This document shows positions 27,791 through 37,603 of a stretch of 60,874 nucleotides of DNA, in pieces. A program made the translations under genes and the position numbers. The stretch spans positions 1-60,874 of the forward strand of contig NZ_JAOVYZ010000006.1 in NCBI RefSeq assembly GCF_026413145.1, written 5' to 3'. The notes beneath the pieces were generated by a model that made no database searches, was not told where the DNA came from, and was given only the letters and a program-made list of their open reading frames with translations. Numbering within the stretch: the first letter of the stretch is position 1; each line of letters opens with the position of its first letter. The stretch comes from Limosilactobacillus kribbianus. GTDB taxonomy: Bacteria > Bacillota > Bacilli > Lactobacillales > Lactobacillaceae.

Positions 27791-28717
27791 ATGAGCAAAA
27801 AAGTAGTTGTATTAGGTAGCATCAATGTTGACACGACGTACCACGTTGAACGTTTCCCACAACCAGGTGAAACGATCTCTGCTAAGAGCAAGAGCTCGGC
27901 TCCTGGTGGAAAGGGTGCTAACCAGGCCGTTGCGGCAGCTCGGTCTGGTGCCAAGACTTTCTTCATCGGTGCGGTCGGCTCCGACAGCGAAGGTGAGTAC
28001 ATGCTGGAGGCCTTAAAGGATAACGGTGTTGACGTTCACCACATCACAGTTGACAAGTACCACGGGACCGGCTCCGCAGCCGTTACTTTGGACGCTGAAG
28101 GGCAAAACGACATCATGATTTATGGTGGTGCCAACCAGGCAATGACTCCTGACTTGGTCGACGACATTGGCGATGTCTTAGATGGTGCAGATTTCCTGAT
28201 CAGCCAGTTTGAAACTCCTCAGGATGTGGCCCTGGCGGCATTTAAGAAGGCTAAGGAGCACAACGTTACCACGATTTTGAACCCGGCACCGGCGCACGAC
28301 ATTCTGCCGGAACTGCTGAAGTACACCGACGTGATCGCACCAAACGAAAGTGAATGTGCCCTCTTGACGGGGATTGCAATCACCGACGAGGATTCGATGC
28401 TTAAGAGCGCCGACTACTTCCGCAAGCAAGGAGTTAAGCACCTCCTGATCACCCTGGGTTCCAAGGGGGTCTTCTACTCCTGCCCAGGCGATAAGTACGG
28501 CCTGGTTCCAGCATTCAAGGTCCATGCCGTTGATACCACGGCAGCCGGTGATACCTTCATCGGGGCCCTTTCGTCCCAGTTGGAAGACGACCTGTCCAAC
28601 GTGGCGGACGCCTTGGTTTACGCCCAGCGTGCTTCCAGCCTGACCGTTCAGGGAATGGGTGCAATGCCATCGATCCCAACGGCTGACAAGGTCAAGGCAG
28701 CCCTGGCGGAAAAGTAA
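27791..28717 (+). CDS. rbsK: Ribokinase
   Basis: 308 residues of the PfkB family. N-terminal GSINVDTTYHVERFPQPGET, GGKGANQAVAAARSGA near residue 38, and C-terminal signature DTTAAGDTFIGAL with the catalytic Asp. It phosphorylates ribose, which enters the phosphoketolase pathway. No transporter or rbsD is adjacent. Codon use points to good expression. Ribosome site AGGAGG. Confidence 0.93.
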   Translation: MSKKVVVLGSINVDTTYHVERFPQPGETISAKSKSSAPGGKGANQAVAAARSGAKTFFIGAVGSDSEGEYMLEALKDNGVDVHHITVDKYHGTGSAAVTLDAEGQNDIMIYGGANQAMTPDLVDDIGDVLDGADFLISQFETPQDVALAAFKKAKEHNVTTILNPAPAHDILPELLKYTDVIAPNESECALLTGIAITDEDSMLKSADYFRKQGVKHLLITLGSKGVFYSCPGDKYGLVPAFKVHAVDTTAAGDTFIGALSSQLEDDLSNVADALVYAQRASSLTVQGMGAMPSIPTADKVKAALAEK

Positions 28718-28734
28718 TTAAAAATTTGGTCAAA

Positions 28735-28773
28735 AAAAGCCCAATTTCCATTTCAGGAAGTTGGGTTTTTATT
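28735..28773. terminator. Terminator after rbsK, shared with the DUF1361 gene
   Basis: AAAGCCCAATTTCC / GGAAGTTGGGTTTTT stem between convergent genes. Confidence 0.8.
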
Positions 28774-29422
28774 TATAGGCTTGGCAAATTTTGATAAACC
28801 AGTAGACAATCAGCTGAAGGGCGGTCATGATCGCGGCAAAGGCCAGCATCTTGGGCTGCCAGATTCCCCAGAGATGGCGGAAGAACCAGGACGGGGTGAA
28901 GAGCAGGTAGATAGAATGCAGGCGCAGAAAACGACCGATGTAGATGCCGACACTGGCCAAGAAGGTGAAAGCCCCGATCCAGACAAAGCGCAGCCAAGAA
29001 TGGTGCGGTGTCGTTAGCTCCGTCAGCTGGCGGGCGACCCGTTCCATGGTGATGGTACCGACCAAAAGACAGCTAAGCGCGCAGATCATCATGATGGCAA
29101 AGACTAACCAGATATACGGATCAGAACGCAGGATCCCATTGATGCTGGTGTGGGGATGGAGCCAGGAAAGGTGGAAGAGGTCGGTCATCACGTAGGGGGC
29201 GTTGGGGTAAAAGGCTATCCAGATAAGGAGCAGGAGCCAAAAGGCCAGCGCGCGCCGATCGTTGAAACGCCGCATTTGGAAACTGAGCTCGATTGGAACA
29301 TAACCGAGAAAAGTATTTAATGCCATGAAGTCGTAGGGGGCTTTCATGAACAGTTTTAACAAGATGATTAAGACCCAGAAAAAGAGCCGGATCTGCCAAG
29401 TCGGTGAAAGACGTTTAACCAT
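28769..29422 (-). CDS. DUF1361 membrane protein
   Basis: 217 residues with six or seven membrane helices and the DUF1361 signature FLGYVPIELSF and FYPNAPYVMTDLFHL. Function of the family is unknown. Convergent to rbsK, and its gene ends inside their shared terminator. Ribosome site GGGGGGATTCG. Confidence 0.82.
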   Translation of the reverse strand: MVKRLSPTWQIRLFFWVLIILLKLFMKAPYDFMALNTFLGYVPIELSFQMRRFNDRRALAFWLLLLIWIAFYPNAPYVMTDLFHLSWLHPHTSINGILRSDPYIWLVFAIMMICALSCLLVGTITMERVARQLTELTTPHHSWLRFVWIGAFTFLASVGIYIGRFLRLHSIYLLFTPSWFFRHLWGIWQPKMLAFAAIMTALQLIVYWFIKICQAYK

Positions 29423-29551
29423 CGAATCCCCCCTTATAAATCAGAAATAATTATGACAATCATACCAAATATTTATGAATTTAGTGTGCTCCTTTCGCCA
29501 ATTGTAAAAAATGATATAATATGATCGTGAATTTAGAGGATGGTGAATGCG

Positions 29552-30400
29552 ATGCAGTCTATAACTTCGCTTTTGACATGGCAAAATCTGATTCACCTCA
29601 TTGATATTCTGGTCATTTGGTTTTTGATCTATGAACTGCTGATTCTGATTCGCGGGACACGGGCTGTTCAGCTCTTTCGCGGAATTCTGATCATCATCTT
29701 GGTCAAGATTATTTCCTGGTATGCGGGTCTCAGTACCGTTTCCTGGGTGATGGATCAGATCCTCAATTGGGGTGTCATTGCCATCGTGGTCATCTTCCAA
29801 CCCGAAATTCGCCGGGGACTGGAGCATTTGGGGCGCGGGACCTTCCTGAGCCACAACCAGTCGACCAACGAGACCGAGGAGGAAATGATCAAACAGCTTG
29901 ATAGTGCGATCCAGTACATGTCGAAGCGGCGAATTGGTGCCCTGATCAGTATTCAGATGAAGACGGGGCTGGAGGAATATATTGAAACGGGGATTCCGCT
30001 TGATGCGGATATTTCCGGGGCACTGCTGATTAACACGTTTATTCCGAACACGCCGCTCCATGATGGGGCCGTGATTATCAAGAATAACCGGATCGCGGTG
30101 GCGGCGGCCTACTTGCCCCTGTCGGATAGTAAGCTGATCCCCAAGGAACTGGGGACCCGGCACCGGGCGGCGGTTGGCATTAGTGAGGTCACGGATGCCG
30201 TCACGATTGTGATTTCCGAGGAGACGGGCGAGGTCTCGATTACCAAGGATAATGAATTGATCCGTAACATGTCACAGAACGATTATCTAAAGTTCTTGCG
30301 GTCCCAATTGTGCACACACGAACCAGCTCACGAGAGCATTCTGGCGCGAATCTTCTCGCTTTTTGTAGGACATGGAGGTGGCCGGCATGGACAACAATAA
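29552..30400 (+). CDS. cdaA: Diadenylate cyclase CdaA
   Basis: About 282 residues. Three N-terminal membrane helices (residues ~10-80), then the DAC domain with RRIGALISIQ, the catalytic LHDGAVII and GTRHRAAVG. It makes c-di-AMP, which controls potassium, turgor and cell-wall state. First of the conserved cdaA-cdaR-glmM operon. I prefer ATG 29552, five bases after GGTGA; ATG 29540 is the alternative. Confidence 0.96.
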   Translation: MQSITSLLTWQNLIHLIDILVIWFLIYELLILIRGTRAVQLFRGILIIILVKIISWYAGLSTVSWVMDQILNWGVIAIVVIFQPEIRRGLEHLGRGTFLSHNQSTNETEEEMIKQLDSAIQYMSKRRIGALISIQMKTGLEEYIETGIPLDADISGALLINTFIPNTPLHDGAVIIKNNRIAVAAAYLPLSDSKLIPKELGTRHRAAVGISEVTDAVTIVISEETGEVSITKDNELIRNMSQNDYLKFLRSQLCTHEPAHESILARIFSLFVGHGGGRHGQQ

Positions 30401-31268
30401 GGGCTTTTTTAGCCGAAAATGGGTGCTGCGGCTCTCTTCACTGATTCTGGCAATCATGCTCTTTGCCTATGTTAACGGTAGTAAGAGCGGCTTCTTACGT
30501 CAGACGACCCGGGGCAGCAACGGTAACAGTGCTTTAATGTCGAATAAGTTGGCCACGATCAGGATGCCCTTAGACATCACGATCGACAATTCCAAGTACG
30601 TGGTGACGGGTTATCCGCAGTACGTCAAGGTTAAGATTACCGGACCGTCCGCGCTAGTGACGACCACTACCAACACGCAGAACTTCAAGGTTTATGTTAA
30701 CCTCGGTAAGCTGGGACCCGGGAAGCACCAGGTGCCGATTAAGACCAGCGGTTTAAACTCGGAGCTCAAAGCAACCGTGGTACCGAAGAACATCAATGTC
30801 CGGATCCAGCAACGGCGGACGGTCAACATGAAGGTTACGGTCCGGGTCAATTCGCGGAACCTGGCCGACGATTACCAGGTTGGTCGGGCCCGCGCGGACG
30901 TCAGCAACGTTCAGGTCACCGGTGCTCAGGACCAAGTCTCGCGGGTTAACCGGGTGGTGGCCTACGTCGTTGTGCCACGGGATGCGAAGAGCACCCTGGA
31001 GCGGCAGGTGACCCTCCAGGCCCTTGATAAGAACGGCCAGATCCTGAACGTCTCAATTGTTCCGACGACTACTAACGTCACCGTACCGATCAGCTCCAAG
31101 AATAACGACGATGAGAGTTCAAGCAGCAGTTCGGCGGATGCGGATGAGCGGTCTTCGACGAGCTCTTCTAGCGAGAAAAAGGTGCAAAGCGGTTCGTCAA
31201 GTAGTAGCATAGGTAATAATACGAATGACAATACGAGCTCGACCGAATCGAGCAGTAGTCAGTCTTAA
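30387..31268 (+). CDS. cdaR: YbbR-domain regulator CdaR
   Basis: About 293 residues. One N-terminal membrane helix ([18 protein letters not shown]), then extracellular YbbR repeats ([20 protein letters not shown]..., [17 protein letters not shown]...), and a Ser/Asp-rich low-complexity tail of ~50 residues. CdaR binds CdaA at the membrane and tunes c-di-AMP synthesis. ATG 30387 follows GGAGGTGG and overlaps cdaA by 14 bases. Confidence 0.93.
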   Translation: MDNNKGFFSRKWVLRLSSLILAIMLFAYVNGSKSGFLRQTTRGSNGNSALMSNKLATIRMPLDITIDNSKYVVTGYPQYVKVKITGPSALVTTTTNTQNFKVYVNLGKLGPGKHQVPIKTSGLNSELKATVVPKNINVRIQQRRTVNMKVTVRVNSRNLADDYQVGRARADVSNVQVTGAQDQVSRVNRVVAYVVVPRDAKSTLERQVTLQALDKNGQILNVSIVPTTTNVTVPISSKNNDDESSSSSSADADERSSTSSSSEKKVQSGSSSSSIGNNTNDNTSSTESSSSQS

Positions 31269-31285
31269 TGAATAAGGAGTATATG

Positions 31286-32641
31286 ATGAAACTGAAATAT
31301 TTTGGTACCGACGGTGTTCGGGGAGTTGCAAATCAAGATTTGAGTCCAGAATTGGCCTTTCGGGTTGGCCGTGCGGGTGGGTACGTTTTGACGCGCCACT
31401 CGGAACGCAAGCAGCCACAGGTATTGGTGGCCCGGGATACACGGATTTCCGGTCAAATGCTGGAGAACGCCCTGATTGCTGGGCTGCTTTCCGTCGGCAT
31501 TGAGGTGCTGCGCTTAGGTGTTGTGACGACCCCCGGGGTTGCCTATCTGGTTCGGGCTCAAGAAGCCGACGCCGGGGTGATGATCACGGCGAGCCACAAC
31601 CCAATCAAGTACAACGGAATTAAGTACTTCGGGGGCAACGGCTTTAAATTATCCGACGACCTGGAATACGAAATCGAGCAGCTCTTGGACGCTGAGACAG
31701 ACGAATTGCCGCGGCCGTCGGATGAAGGCCTCGGAACGGTTGCTGACTACCACGAAGGAGCACTGAAGTACACTTCCTTCCTTGAGCAGACGGTTTCAAC
31801 CGACCTGTCTGGTTTGAAGATCGTGGTGGATGCCGCTAATGGTGCCACCAGTGCCTTTGTTTCCAACCTCTTTGCCGATATGAACGTCGACTTTACCGCC
31901 ATCAATGCCAAGCCAGATGGCCTGAACACTAATCTTAACTGTGGTTCCACTCACCCAGAAGGACTGCAGAAGGCGGTTGTTGAAAATGGCGCTGATCTTG
32001 GGGTGGCCTTTGACGGTGACGGTGACCGGTGCATCGCCGTCGACAGCGAAGGAAACATTGTTGATGGTGACAAGATCATGTACATCTGTGGTAAGTACCT
32101 GGACGCCAAGGGAATGCTGAAGAAGGACACGGTGGTAACGACCGTGATGAGCAACCTGGGGATGTACAAGGCCTTAGAAGCTCACGGCATGAAGAGCGTC
32201 AAAACCAAGGTCGGTGACCGTTACGTTGTCGAAGAAATGCTGAAGAACGGCTACAACCTGGGTGGTGAGCAGTCCGGTCACATCATTTTTCTCGACCACA
32301 ACACGACCGGGGATGGAATGCTGACCTCCCTGCAGCTGTTGTCGGTAGTGAAGGAAAGCGGCAAGAGTCTGAAGGAATTGGCCAGAGATGTGCAGACTTA
32401 TCCACAGGAATTGCTGAATATCAAGGTGGCAGACAAGGCTGCCGCAATGGAAAATCCAAAGCTGAAGCAGGTAATTGCGGCGGTTGAGGACAAGATGCAC
32501 GGTGACGGTCGGGTCCTGGTTCGGCCAAGCGGGACGGAACCATTATTGCGGATTATGGCCGAGGCCCCAACACCGGAGCTCGTTCACCAATATGTTGAAG
32601 AAATTGGTGATGTTGCCCGCGCCGAGCTGGAAGTTAAGTAG
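31286..32641 (+). CDS. glmM: Phosphoglucosamine mutase GlmM
   Basis: 451 residues. N-terminal [13 protein letters not shown], catalytic phosphoserine in [15 protein letters not shown], metal site DGDGDRC and C-terminal [12 protein letters not shown]. It converts glucosamine-6-P to glucosamine-1-P for UDP-GlcNAc. ATG 31286 is six bases after AAGGAG; ATG 31283 is equally possible. Third gene of the c-di-AMP operon; glmS follows. Confidence 0.97.
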   Translation: MKLKYFGTDGVRGVANQDLSPELAFRVGRAGGYVLTRHSERKQPQVLVARDTRISGQMLENALIAGLLSVGIEVLRLGVVTTPGVAYLVRAQEADAGVMITASHNPIKYNGIKYFGGNGFKLSDDLEYEIEQLLDAETDELPRPSDEGLGTVADYHEGALKYTSFLEQTVSTDLSGLKIVVDAANGATSAFVSNLFADMNVDFTAINAKPDGLNTNLNCGSTHPEGLQKAVVENGADLGVAFDGDGDRCIAVDSEGNIVDGDKIMYICGKYLDAKGMLKKDTVVTTVMSNLGMYKALEAHGMKSVKTKVGDRYVVEEMLKNGYNLGGEQSGHIIFLDHNTTGDGMLTSLQLLSVVKESGKSLKELARDVQTYPQELLNIKVADKAAAMENPKLKQVIAAVEDKMHGDGRVLVRPSGTEPLLRIMAEAPTPELVHQYVEEIGDVARAELEVK

Positions 32642-32650
32642 TAAAAAGAA

Positions 32651-32693
32651 GTTAAAACTGGTTTGCTTCGAATTGAAGTGGACCAGTTTTTCT
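32651..32693 (+). terminator. Terminator of cdaA-cdaR-glmM
   Basis: AAAACTGGT-TTG-CTTC / GAAG-TGG-ACCAGTTTTT stem with T run. Confidence 0.8.
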
Positions 32694-32734
32694 TTTTACC
32701 TCAAATTTGACCTAGACCAATTTGGTGCCTTTAA

Positions 32735-32763
32735 TTGACATGGACTGCCGAAGCTTGTATTAT
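32735..32763 (+). promoter_or_regulatory. Promoter of glmS
   Basis: Consensus TTGACA (32735-32740), 17-base spacer, TATTAT (32758-32763). The leader is only ~70 bases, so there is no room for a glmS ribozyme. Confidence 0.85.
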
Positions 32764-32837
32764 ACTTATGTGTTGCAGCAGACCATTAGGTTATCCTATT
32801 GATCTATACCAATTAAAATTAAAAGGATGGAAAAATT

Positions 32838-34658
32838 ATGTGTGGAATTGTAGGTGTAACGGGGACCGATAAGACCCTGTCAATTTTAATCGATGGTTTA
32901 AAGAAGTTGGAATACCGTGGTTACGATTCTGCCGGGGTCTACGTTAATGATAATGATGGCCACGACTACCTGGTTAAGCGGCCAGGCCGGATCAGCAACC
33001 TGGAAGCAGCCCTGACGGATGATGTTCACGGACTCTCCGGGATTGGCCACACCCGTTGGGCTACTCATGGTGCCCCAACTGAGGCAAACGCACACCCGCA
33101 GTACTCCCAGGATGATCGTTTCTACCTGGTTCACAACGGTGTGATTGAAAACTACGCGCAATTAAAGAAGGAATACCTGGCGGACGTTCACTTTAACAGC
33201 CAGACCGACACTGAGGTCATTGTTCAACTGGTGGACCACTTTGTTGTGGAGGACCACATGGACACCGAGGCGGCAATGCTGAAAGTCCTGCGTCTGATCA
33301 GTGCGGACTCCTCCTACGCCTTCGTGATGATCGACCGGGAAGATCCAGAGACGCTGTACGTGGCGAAGAACAAGAGTCCACTGTTGGTCGGCCTGGGCGA
33401 CGGCTACAACATGGTTGGTTCTGATGCCATGTCAATGATCAAGGAGACGAACCAATTTATGGAAATCGCCGATCACGAATTGGTCATTGTTAAGCCAGAT
33501 CACGTCACGATCAAGGACTTTGACGGCAATGAGAAGAGCCGTGACAGCTTCACGGTTGACATGGACCCAAGTGCTGCCGACAAGGGGACCTACCCATTCT
33601 ACATGCTGAAGGAAATTGACGAACAACCAGCTGTCATGCGGAAGCTGGTTCGGGAATACTTTGGGGACAGCGACGATCCGCAGATTGACCCGAACCTGAT
33701 CCAAAAGCTGGCCGAAGCCGATCACCTGTACATCATTGGTGCCGGGACCAGTTACCACGCTGGTCTGGTCGGTGCCCGGCTCTTCGAACGGCTCTGTGGC
33801 ATCCCAACCACGGCTCACATTTCCTCCGAGTTTGCCTACGAACAACCACTGCTGTCCAAGAAGCCATTCTTCATCTTCCTGAGTCAGAGTGGTGAAACGG
33901 CCGACAGTCGACAGGTTCTGGTTGGAGTCAACGAACACAAGTGGCCAAGTTTGACCATCACCAACGTCGACAAGTCCACCCTGTCCCGTGAAGCAACCTT
34001 TACGGAATTGCTTTACGCCGGTCCGGAAATTGCTGTTGCTTCTACCAAGGCCTACACCGCTCAGATTGCCGTAGAAGCAATCCTGGCCAAGGCCCTGGGC
34101 GAATACATGGGCAAGGAAGCCGCCAAGAACTTCGACGTTAAGCACCAGCTCGGCCTGGTTGCCAACAGCATGCAGTCAATCACCGACAGCAAGAAGGAAA
34201 TTGAAGAAGTGGCTTCTCGCTACCTGTCCAAGCCACGGAATGCCTTCTACATCGGTCGGGGAATCGACTGGAGCGTTTCTCTGGAAGCAGCCCTGAAGCT
34301 GAAGGAAATTTCCTACGTTCAAGCAGAAGGATTTGCTTCTGGTGAACTGAAGCATGGAACGATTGCTTTAATTGAGAAGGGAACACCTGTCTTGGGCATC
34401 ATTACCCAGGACCGGACTGCCGGCTTGACCCGGAGCAACCTTGATGAGACCCGGGCGCGGGGTGCTAACACGATTACGATCGTTGCTCGTCACCTGGCTC
34501 AGGAAGACGACACGATTATTCTGCCAGACGTCGATCAATACTTGACGCCACTGCTGTCCGTGGTACCGGCACAACTGCTGGCATACTACACCAGCCTCGG
34601 CAAGGGCCTGGATGTTGATAAGCCGCGGAACCTGGCTAAGTCTGTTACTGTTCAATAA
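32838..34658 (+). CDS. glmS: Glutamine-fructose-6-phosphate aminotransferase GlmS
   Basis: 606 residues. The N-terminal Cys2 nucleophile of the glutaminase domain follows Met (MCGIVGVTG), with GHTRWATHG. Two SIS isomerase domains follow (GAGTSYHAG, SQSGETADS, IGRGIDWSVSLEAALKLKEISY), ending DKPRNLAKSVTVQ as in all GlmS. First step of UDP-GlcNAc synthesis. High-expression codons, ribosome site AAAAGGATGG. Own promoter, separate from glmM. Confidence 0.98.
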   Translation: MCGIVGVTGTDKTLSILIDGLKKLEYRGYDSAGVYVNDNDGHDYLVKRPGRISNLEAALTDDVHGLSGIGHTRWATHGAPTEANAHPQYSQDDRFYLVHNGVIENYAQLKKEYLADVHFNSQTDTEVIVQLVDHFVVEDHMDTEAAMLKVLRLISADSSYAFVMIDREDPETLYVAKNKSPLLVGLGDGYNMVGSDAMSMIKETNQFMEIADHELVIVKPDHVTIKDFDGNEKSRDSFTVDMDPSAADKGTYPFYMLKEIDEQPAVMRKLVREYFGDSDDPQIDPNLIQKLAEADHLYIIGAGTSYHAGLVGARLFERLCGIPTTAHISSEFAYEQPLLSKKPFFIFLSQSGETADSRQVLVGVNEHKWPSLTITNVDKSTLSREATFTELLYAGPEIAVASTKAYTAQIAVEAILAKALGEYMGKEAAKNFDVKHQLGLVANSMQSITDSKKEIEEVASRYLSKPRNAFYIGRGIDWSVSLEAALKLKEISYVQAEGFASGELKHGTIALIEKGTPVLGIITQDRTAGLTRSNLDETRARGANTITIVARHLAQEDDTIILPDVDQYLTPLLSVVPAQLLAYYTSLGKGLDVDKPRNLAKSVTVQ

Positions 34659-34661
34659 AAT

Positions 34662-34716
34662 AAAATGTCAAAGAGGCTGCGGGGCGCTTGCCCTGGGGCC
34701 TCTTTGACATTTTTTA
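34662..34716 (+). terminator. Terminator of glmS
   Basis: AAAATGTCAAAGAGG / CCTCTTTGACATTTTTT perfect long stem. Confidence 0.9.
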
Positions 34717-34746
34717 GTAAAAAGTTAAAGAGTTTCTTAATTAATA

Positions 34747-34775
34747 TTGACATTCCGTCCTGAAACCGCTATCAT
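34747..34775 (+). promoter_or_regulatory. Promoter of the candidate small RNA
   Basis: TTGACA (34747-34752), 17 bases, TATCAT (34770-34775). Near-consensus, with no coding start before the terminator 60 bases on. Confidence 0.75.
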
Positions 34776-34781
34776 AATAGT

Positions 34782-34862
34782 CGCAAGGTATTAAGTATTT
34801 ACCTTCTAATCAATTCTCTTTCTCTCTTATGCCAATCATCGTCGTCCAGACGATGATTTTTT
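34782..34862 (+). ncRNA. Candidate ~80-nt small RNA or terminated leader
   Basis: Starts about seven bases after a strong promoter and ends in a perfect terminator (AATCATCGTC / GACGATGATTTTTT, 34834-34862). Between them is an unstructured CU-rich stretch (CTCTTTCTCTCTTATG) and no start codon with a ribosome site. It could be a trans-acting small RNA or an attenuated leader of the next gene. No known family recognised. Confidence 0.55.
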
Positions 34863-34907
34863 GGTTTAAAGTCGCTATAATATTTAATGTTGAAAGGGAT
34901 GAGTTGC

Positions 34908-35219
34908 GTGGAAAAACAACATCAAGTGCTGACCCTCATTGAGGAAATCACCCGCAATGACGGCAGCAAGTATTTTGAAATTGGGAATATGGTTCATAAT
35001 GGCCGGGCCGAATTGGCGGCCGAACGCGGCTTCATCAAAGAAGTGCGGATCCTGCAGTTAAATATTCCCCATTCTAAAAACGTGATTCGCTACGAGGACT
35101 TCATCAACTCGCATTATGTGATGCAGGATGAATCGATGGATCACTGGGAAGAATGGAAACGGACGCCCGAGATGGACCAGGTCGTCAACGATATTTTGAA
35201 AGAAAATCATATTGGTTAG
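34908..35219 (+). CDS. Hypothetical protein, about 103 residues
   Basis: Start chosen at GTG 34908, behind GAAAGGGATGAG. The ATG 21 bases upstream lies directly after a TATAAT-like element and would be leaderless. Acidic protein with IEEITRNDGSKYFEIGNMVHNGRAELAAERGFIKEVRILQL and a Trp-rich end (HWEEWKRTPEMDQVV). No membrane segment and no family recognised. Single gene between the candidate small RNA and oatA. Confidence 0.6.
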   Translation: MEKQHQVLTLIEEITRNDGSKYFEIGNMVHNGRAELAAERGFIKEVRILQLNIPHSKNVIRYEDFINSHYVMQDESMDHWEEWKRTPEMDQVVNDILKENHIG

Positions 35220-35300
35220 ACGTGGCGGTAGCATTTTAAGGCTGCCCCTTTATTTAAGGATCCTTTTTTGAAAAATTGTTGTGGAGGAATTTGCTAGAAA

Positions 35301-37130
35301 ATGAAGCCAGTTGGGGAAAAGCGTCAATACATTACAGGAATCGACGGGCTCCGGACGCTCGCCGTTTTAGGGGTAATCATTTACCACCTGTTGCCAAACG
35401 TGTTGCAGGGGGGCTATTTGGGGGTCCCCCTTTTTCTGTTGATTTCGGGCTATTTTGTCACCTATCAATTCAGTCGCCGGCTGGACGACCAGCAGCATAT
35501 TGATATCTGGCACTTTTACCGCAAACGCTTCCGGCGCCTCTATCCGGTGTTGGTGGCCATGCTTTTCCTGACAACGGCCTACATCACGCTTTTTGCCCAC
35601 GAGCTTTTGCATAACATTCGGATGATTGTGACGACCAACTTGCTCTGGGTATACAACTGGTGGGAGATTCGCCATGGACAATCCTATTTTGATCAGTTTG
35701 GCGGGGCTTCTCCTTTTACCCACCTGTGGACCTTAGGAGTGGAAGCACAGTTCTACCTGCTCTGGCCCCTGATTATCACCCTGCTTTTTATGATCCTGCG
35801 CAAGAAAAAGACGGTGCGGCGGGTGATCTTGCTGCTGACGATTGCCTCGGCGGTCGAGATGGCAATCTTGTATGACCCGGCAAATGTTAACCGGGTCTAC
35901 TACGGAACCGACACCCGGGCCTTTTCTCTTTTGCTGGGATCCTGGCTGGGACTGGCTTGGCCACTGAATCGGCTGAATGCACATCCGGCTAAGAGCCTGC
36001 AGCATGGCTTAAACGCGATCGGGATCCTGATGACCCTGATTACCGTCGTGGGCTTTTTCACCCTCAATGGGCAGGCGGCGCTAACCTATCACGGGGGGAT
36101 GTTCTTCTACAGCCTGGTTGGGACGATCCTGATTGGGACGATTTTGCACCCTGGCTCACGGATGAACGCCTGGTTTTCTAATCCAATCTTTCACTGGGTC
36201 GGTCAGCGTTCTTACGGTATTTATGTCTACCAGTACCCGGTAATGGTCTTTTATGAACGCTTGGTGAAGGTCGGCTTGCACCCGGTTCTTAACTCAATTA
36301 TTGAAGTAGCCATTATTCTGCTGATCAGTGAACTTTCCTATCGCTTTTGGGAACGGCCGCTGGCGGATTGGCATTGGTCAGAACTATTTACTAGTAAACG
36401 GACCTGGCAGCAGTGGACGCGGCTGGGAGCAAGCGTTGTTGTGCTGGCGATTGCCGGCTTTGGGATGGCCCAACCAGATCACGCCCCCCAAAAGACGGCT
36501 GTCCAGCAGCGGATTGAAAAGAGTCACAAGAAGGCTAGCAAACACAATCAGGCGATTGCGTCTGGAAAGAAAGTCCAGACTGACACCGCCGCCAATGTGA
36601 AACAGTATGCCTTGACGTCAAGTGAGGCTCGGGCAGCCCAAAAGCTGAAGATCACGGCGATTGGGGATTCAGTCATGGCCGATGCGGCGGATAGCATCCA
36701 GAAACTGATGCCCCAAGCCTATGTCGATGCCCAGGTGGGCCGGCAAGGATCGGCTGCTCCGGCGGTAATTAAACAGTTGGCAAAACAGGGACACTTGAAC
36801 CAGATCGTGGTGCTGAATCTCGGAACCAACGGCTCAATGAGTCAGCAGACGATCGATGATATTGTGCAGGCAGTGGGGCCGAAGCGGCAAATTTACTGGC
36901 TGACGGCTCACGTCCCGACGAAGCCTTGGCAGCAGACCGTCAATGACGAGATCAAGGCTGCGGGTAAAAAGTATTCCAATGTTCATGTAGTAGATTGGTA
37001 CAGCGTCAGTGAAAATCACAGCGATTGGTTTGGCAAGGATAATGTGCACATGGGCGAGCAGGGCAACATTAACTACGCCCGCCTGATTGCCAAGTCGATC
37101 CTAGCCGACCAGAAGGGGAATCAAAAATGA
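35301..37130 (+). CDS. oatA: Peptidoglycan O-acetyltransferase, OatA-like
   Basis: 609 residues in two parts. Residues ~10-375 form the acyltransferase-3 membrane domain (ITGIDGLRTLAVLGVIIYHL at residues 13-32, about 10 helices). Residues ~430-605 form an extracellular SGNH/GDSL domain with IGDSVMADA (Ser), GTNG (Asn) and DNVHM (Asp-His). This is the layout of OatA, which O-acetylates MurNAc and gives lysozyme resistance. GGAGG lies 14 bases before the ATG, an unusually long spacing, but TAG just upstream rules out an earlier start in frame. It overlaps the MarR gene by four bases. Confidence 0.88.
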   Translation: MKPVGEKRQYITGIDGLRTLAVLGVIIYHLLPNVLQGGYLGVPLFLLISGYFVTYQFSRRLDDQQHIDIWHFYRKRFRRLYPVLVAMLFLTTAYITLFAHELLHNIRMIVTTNLLWVYNWWEIRHGQSYFDQFGGASPFTHLWTLGVEAQFYLLWPLIITLLFMILRKKKTVRRVILLLTIASAVEMAILYDPANVNRVYYGTDTRAFSLLLGSWLGLAWPLNRLNAHPAKSLQHGLNAIGILMTLITVVGFFTLNGQAALTYHGGMFFYSLVGTILIGTILHPGSRMNAWFSNPIFHWVGQRSYGIYVYQYPVMVFYERLVKVGLHPVLNSIIEVAIILLISELSYRFWERPLADWHWSELFTSKRTWQQWTRLGASVVVLAIAGFGMAQPDHAPQKTAVQQRIEKSHKKASKHNQAIASGKKVQTDTAANVKQYALTSSEARAAQKLKITAIGDSVMADAADSIQKLMPQAYVDAQVGRQGSAAPAVIKQLAKQGHLNQIVVLNLGTNGSMSQQTIDDIVQAVGPKRQIYWLTAHVPTKPWQQTVNDEIKAAGKKYSNVHVVDWYSVSENHSDWFGKDNVHMGEQGNINYARLIAKSILADQKGNQK

Positions 37131-37603
37131 CCGCAAATGATGACCTGTTGAACCAGGCAATTAATATTTACCTGTCGGCATTAAAGCGCCTAGAACATGT
37201 TGTTTCCCAGCCGGCGGCGCAGTATTCGCTGTCTTTTGAGCAATACCTGATTCTCCAGGAGATCGTAACGAATCCGGGAACGAAGCTGATGGATATTGCG
37301 GCCCAGCGCCAGGTGACGCGCAGTGCCGTTTCGCGCCAGCTCCGGGTGTTAATCAAGCATGACTATGTTCGCCAGGAACAGGATCAGGATGATCGCCGCA
37401 AGGTTTCCTTGGTGGCGACACCGGCCGGCCGCCAGGTGGCCCATACCATTGAGTCACGGATCAGCCACCGCTTTGCGAAGTGGGTCCAGATTTATGGTGA
37501 AGACCGGGGACGAAAATTATTGCAGCTGCTGGACGAATTTAACCATCAGGTAATTCAGCCAGAAAATGACTTGAACCGAAAGGATGAAGAGAAGAATGAT
37601 TAA
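37127..37603 (+). CDS. MarR family transcriptional regulator
   Basis: 158 residues. Winged helix at residues ~45-105: LMDIAAQRQVTRSAVSRQLRVLIKHDYV and the wing DQDDRRKVSLVATPAG. Start overlaps the oatA stop (ATGA) and its own 3' end overlaps the HAD gene, so oatA, marR and the hydrolase form one operon. It probably regulates that operon. Confidence 0.88.
   Translation: MTANDDLLNQAINIYLSALKRLEHVVSQPAAQYSLSFEQYLILQEIVTNPGTKLMDIAAQRQVTRSAVSRQLRVLIKHDYVRQEQDQDDRRKVSLVATPAGRQVAHTIESRISHRFAKWVQIYGEDRGRKLLQLLDEFNHQVIQPENDLNRKDEEKND

Noticed and set aside
32694-32837. glmS ribozyme upstream of glmS
   Set aside because: The promoter at 32735-32763 leaves a leader of only ~70 bases, and the conserved ribozyme core is not seen.
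35276-35503. A 75-codon frame overlapping the start of oatA
   Set aside because: It is an out-of-frame shadow; the oatA frame has the conserved acyltransferase motifs from its first residues.
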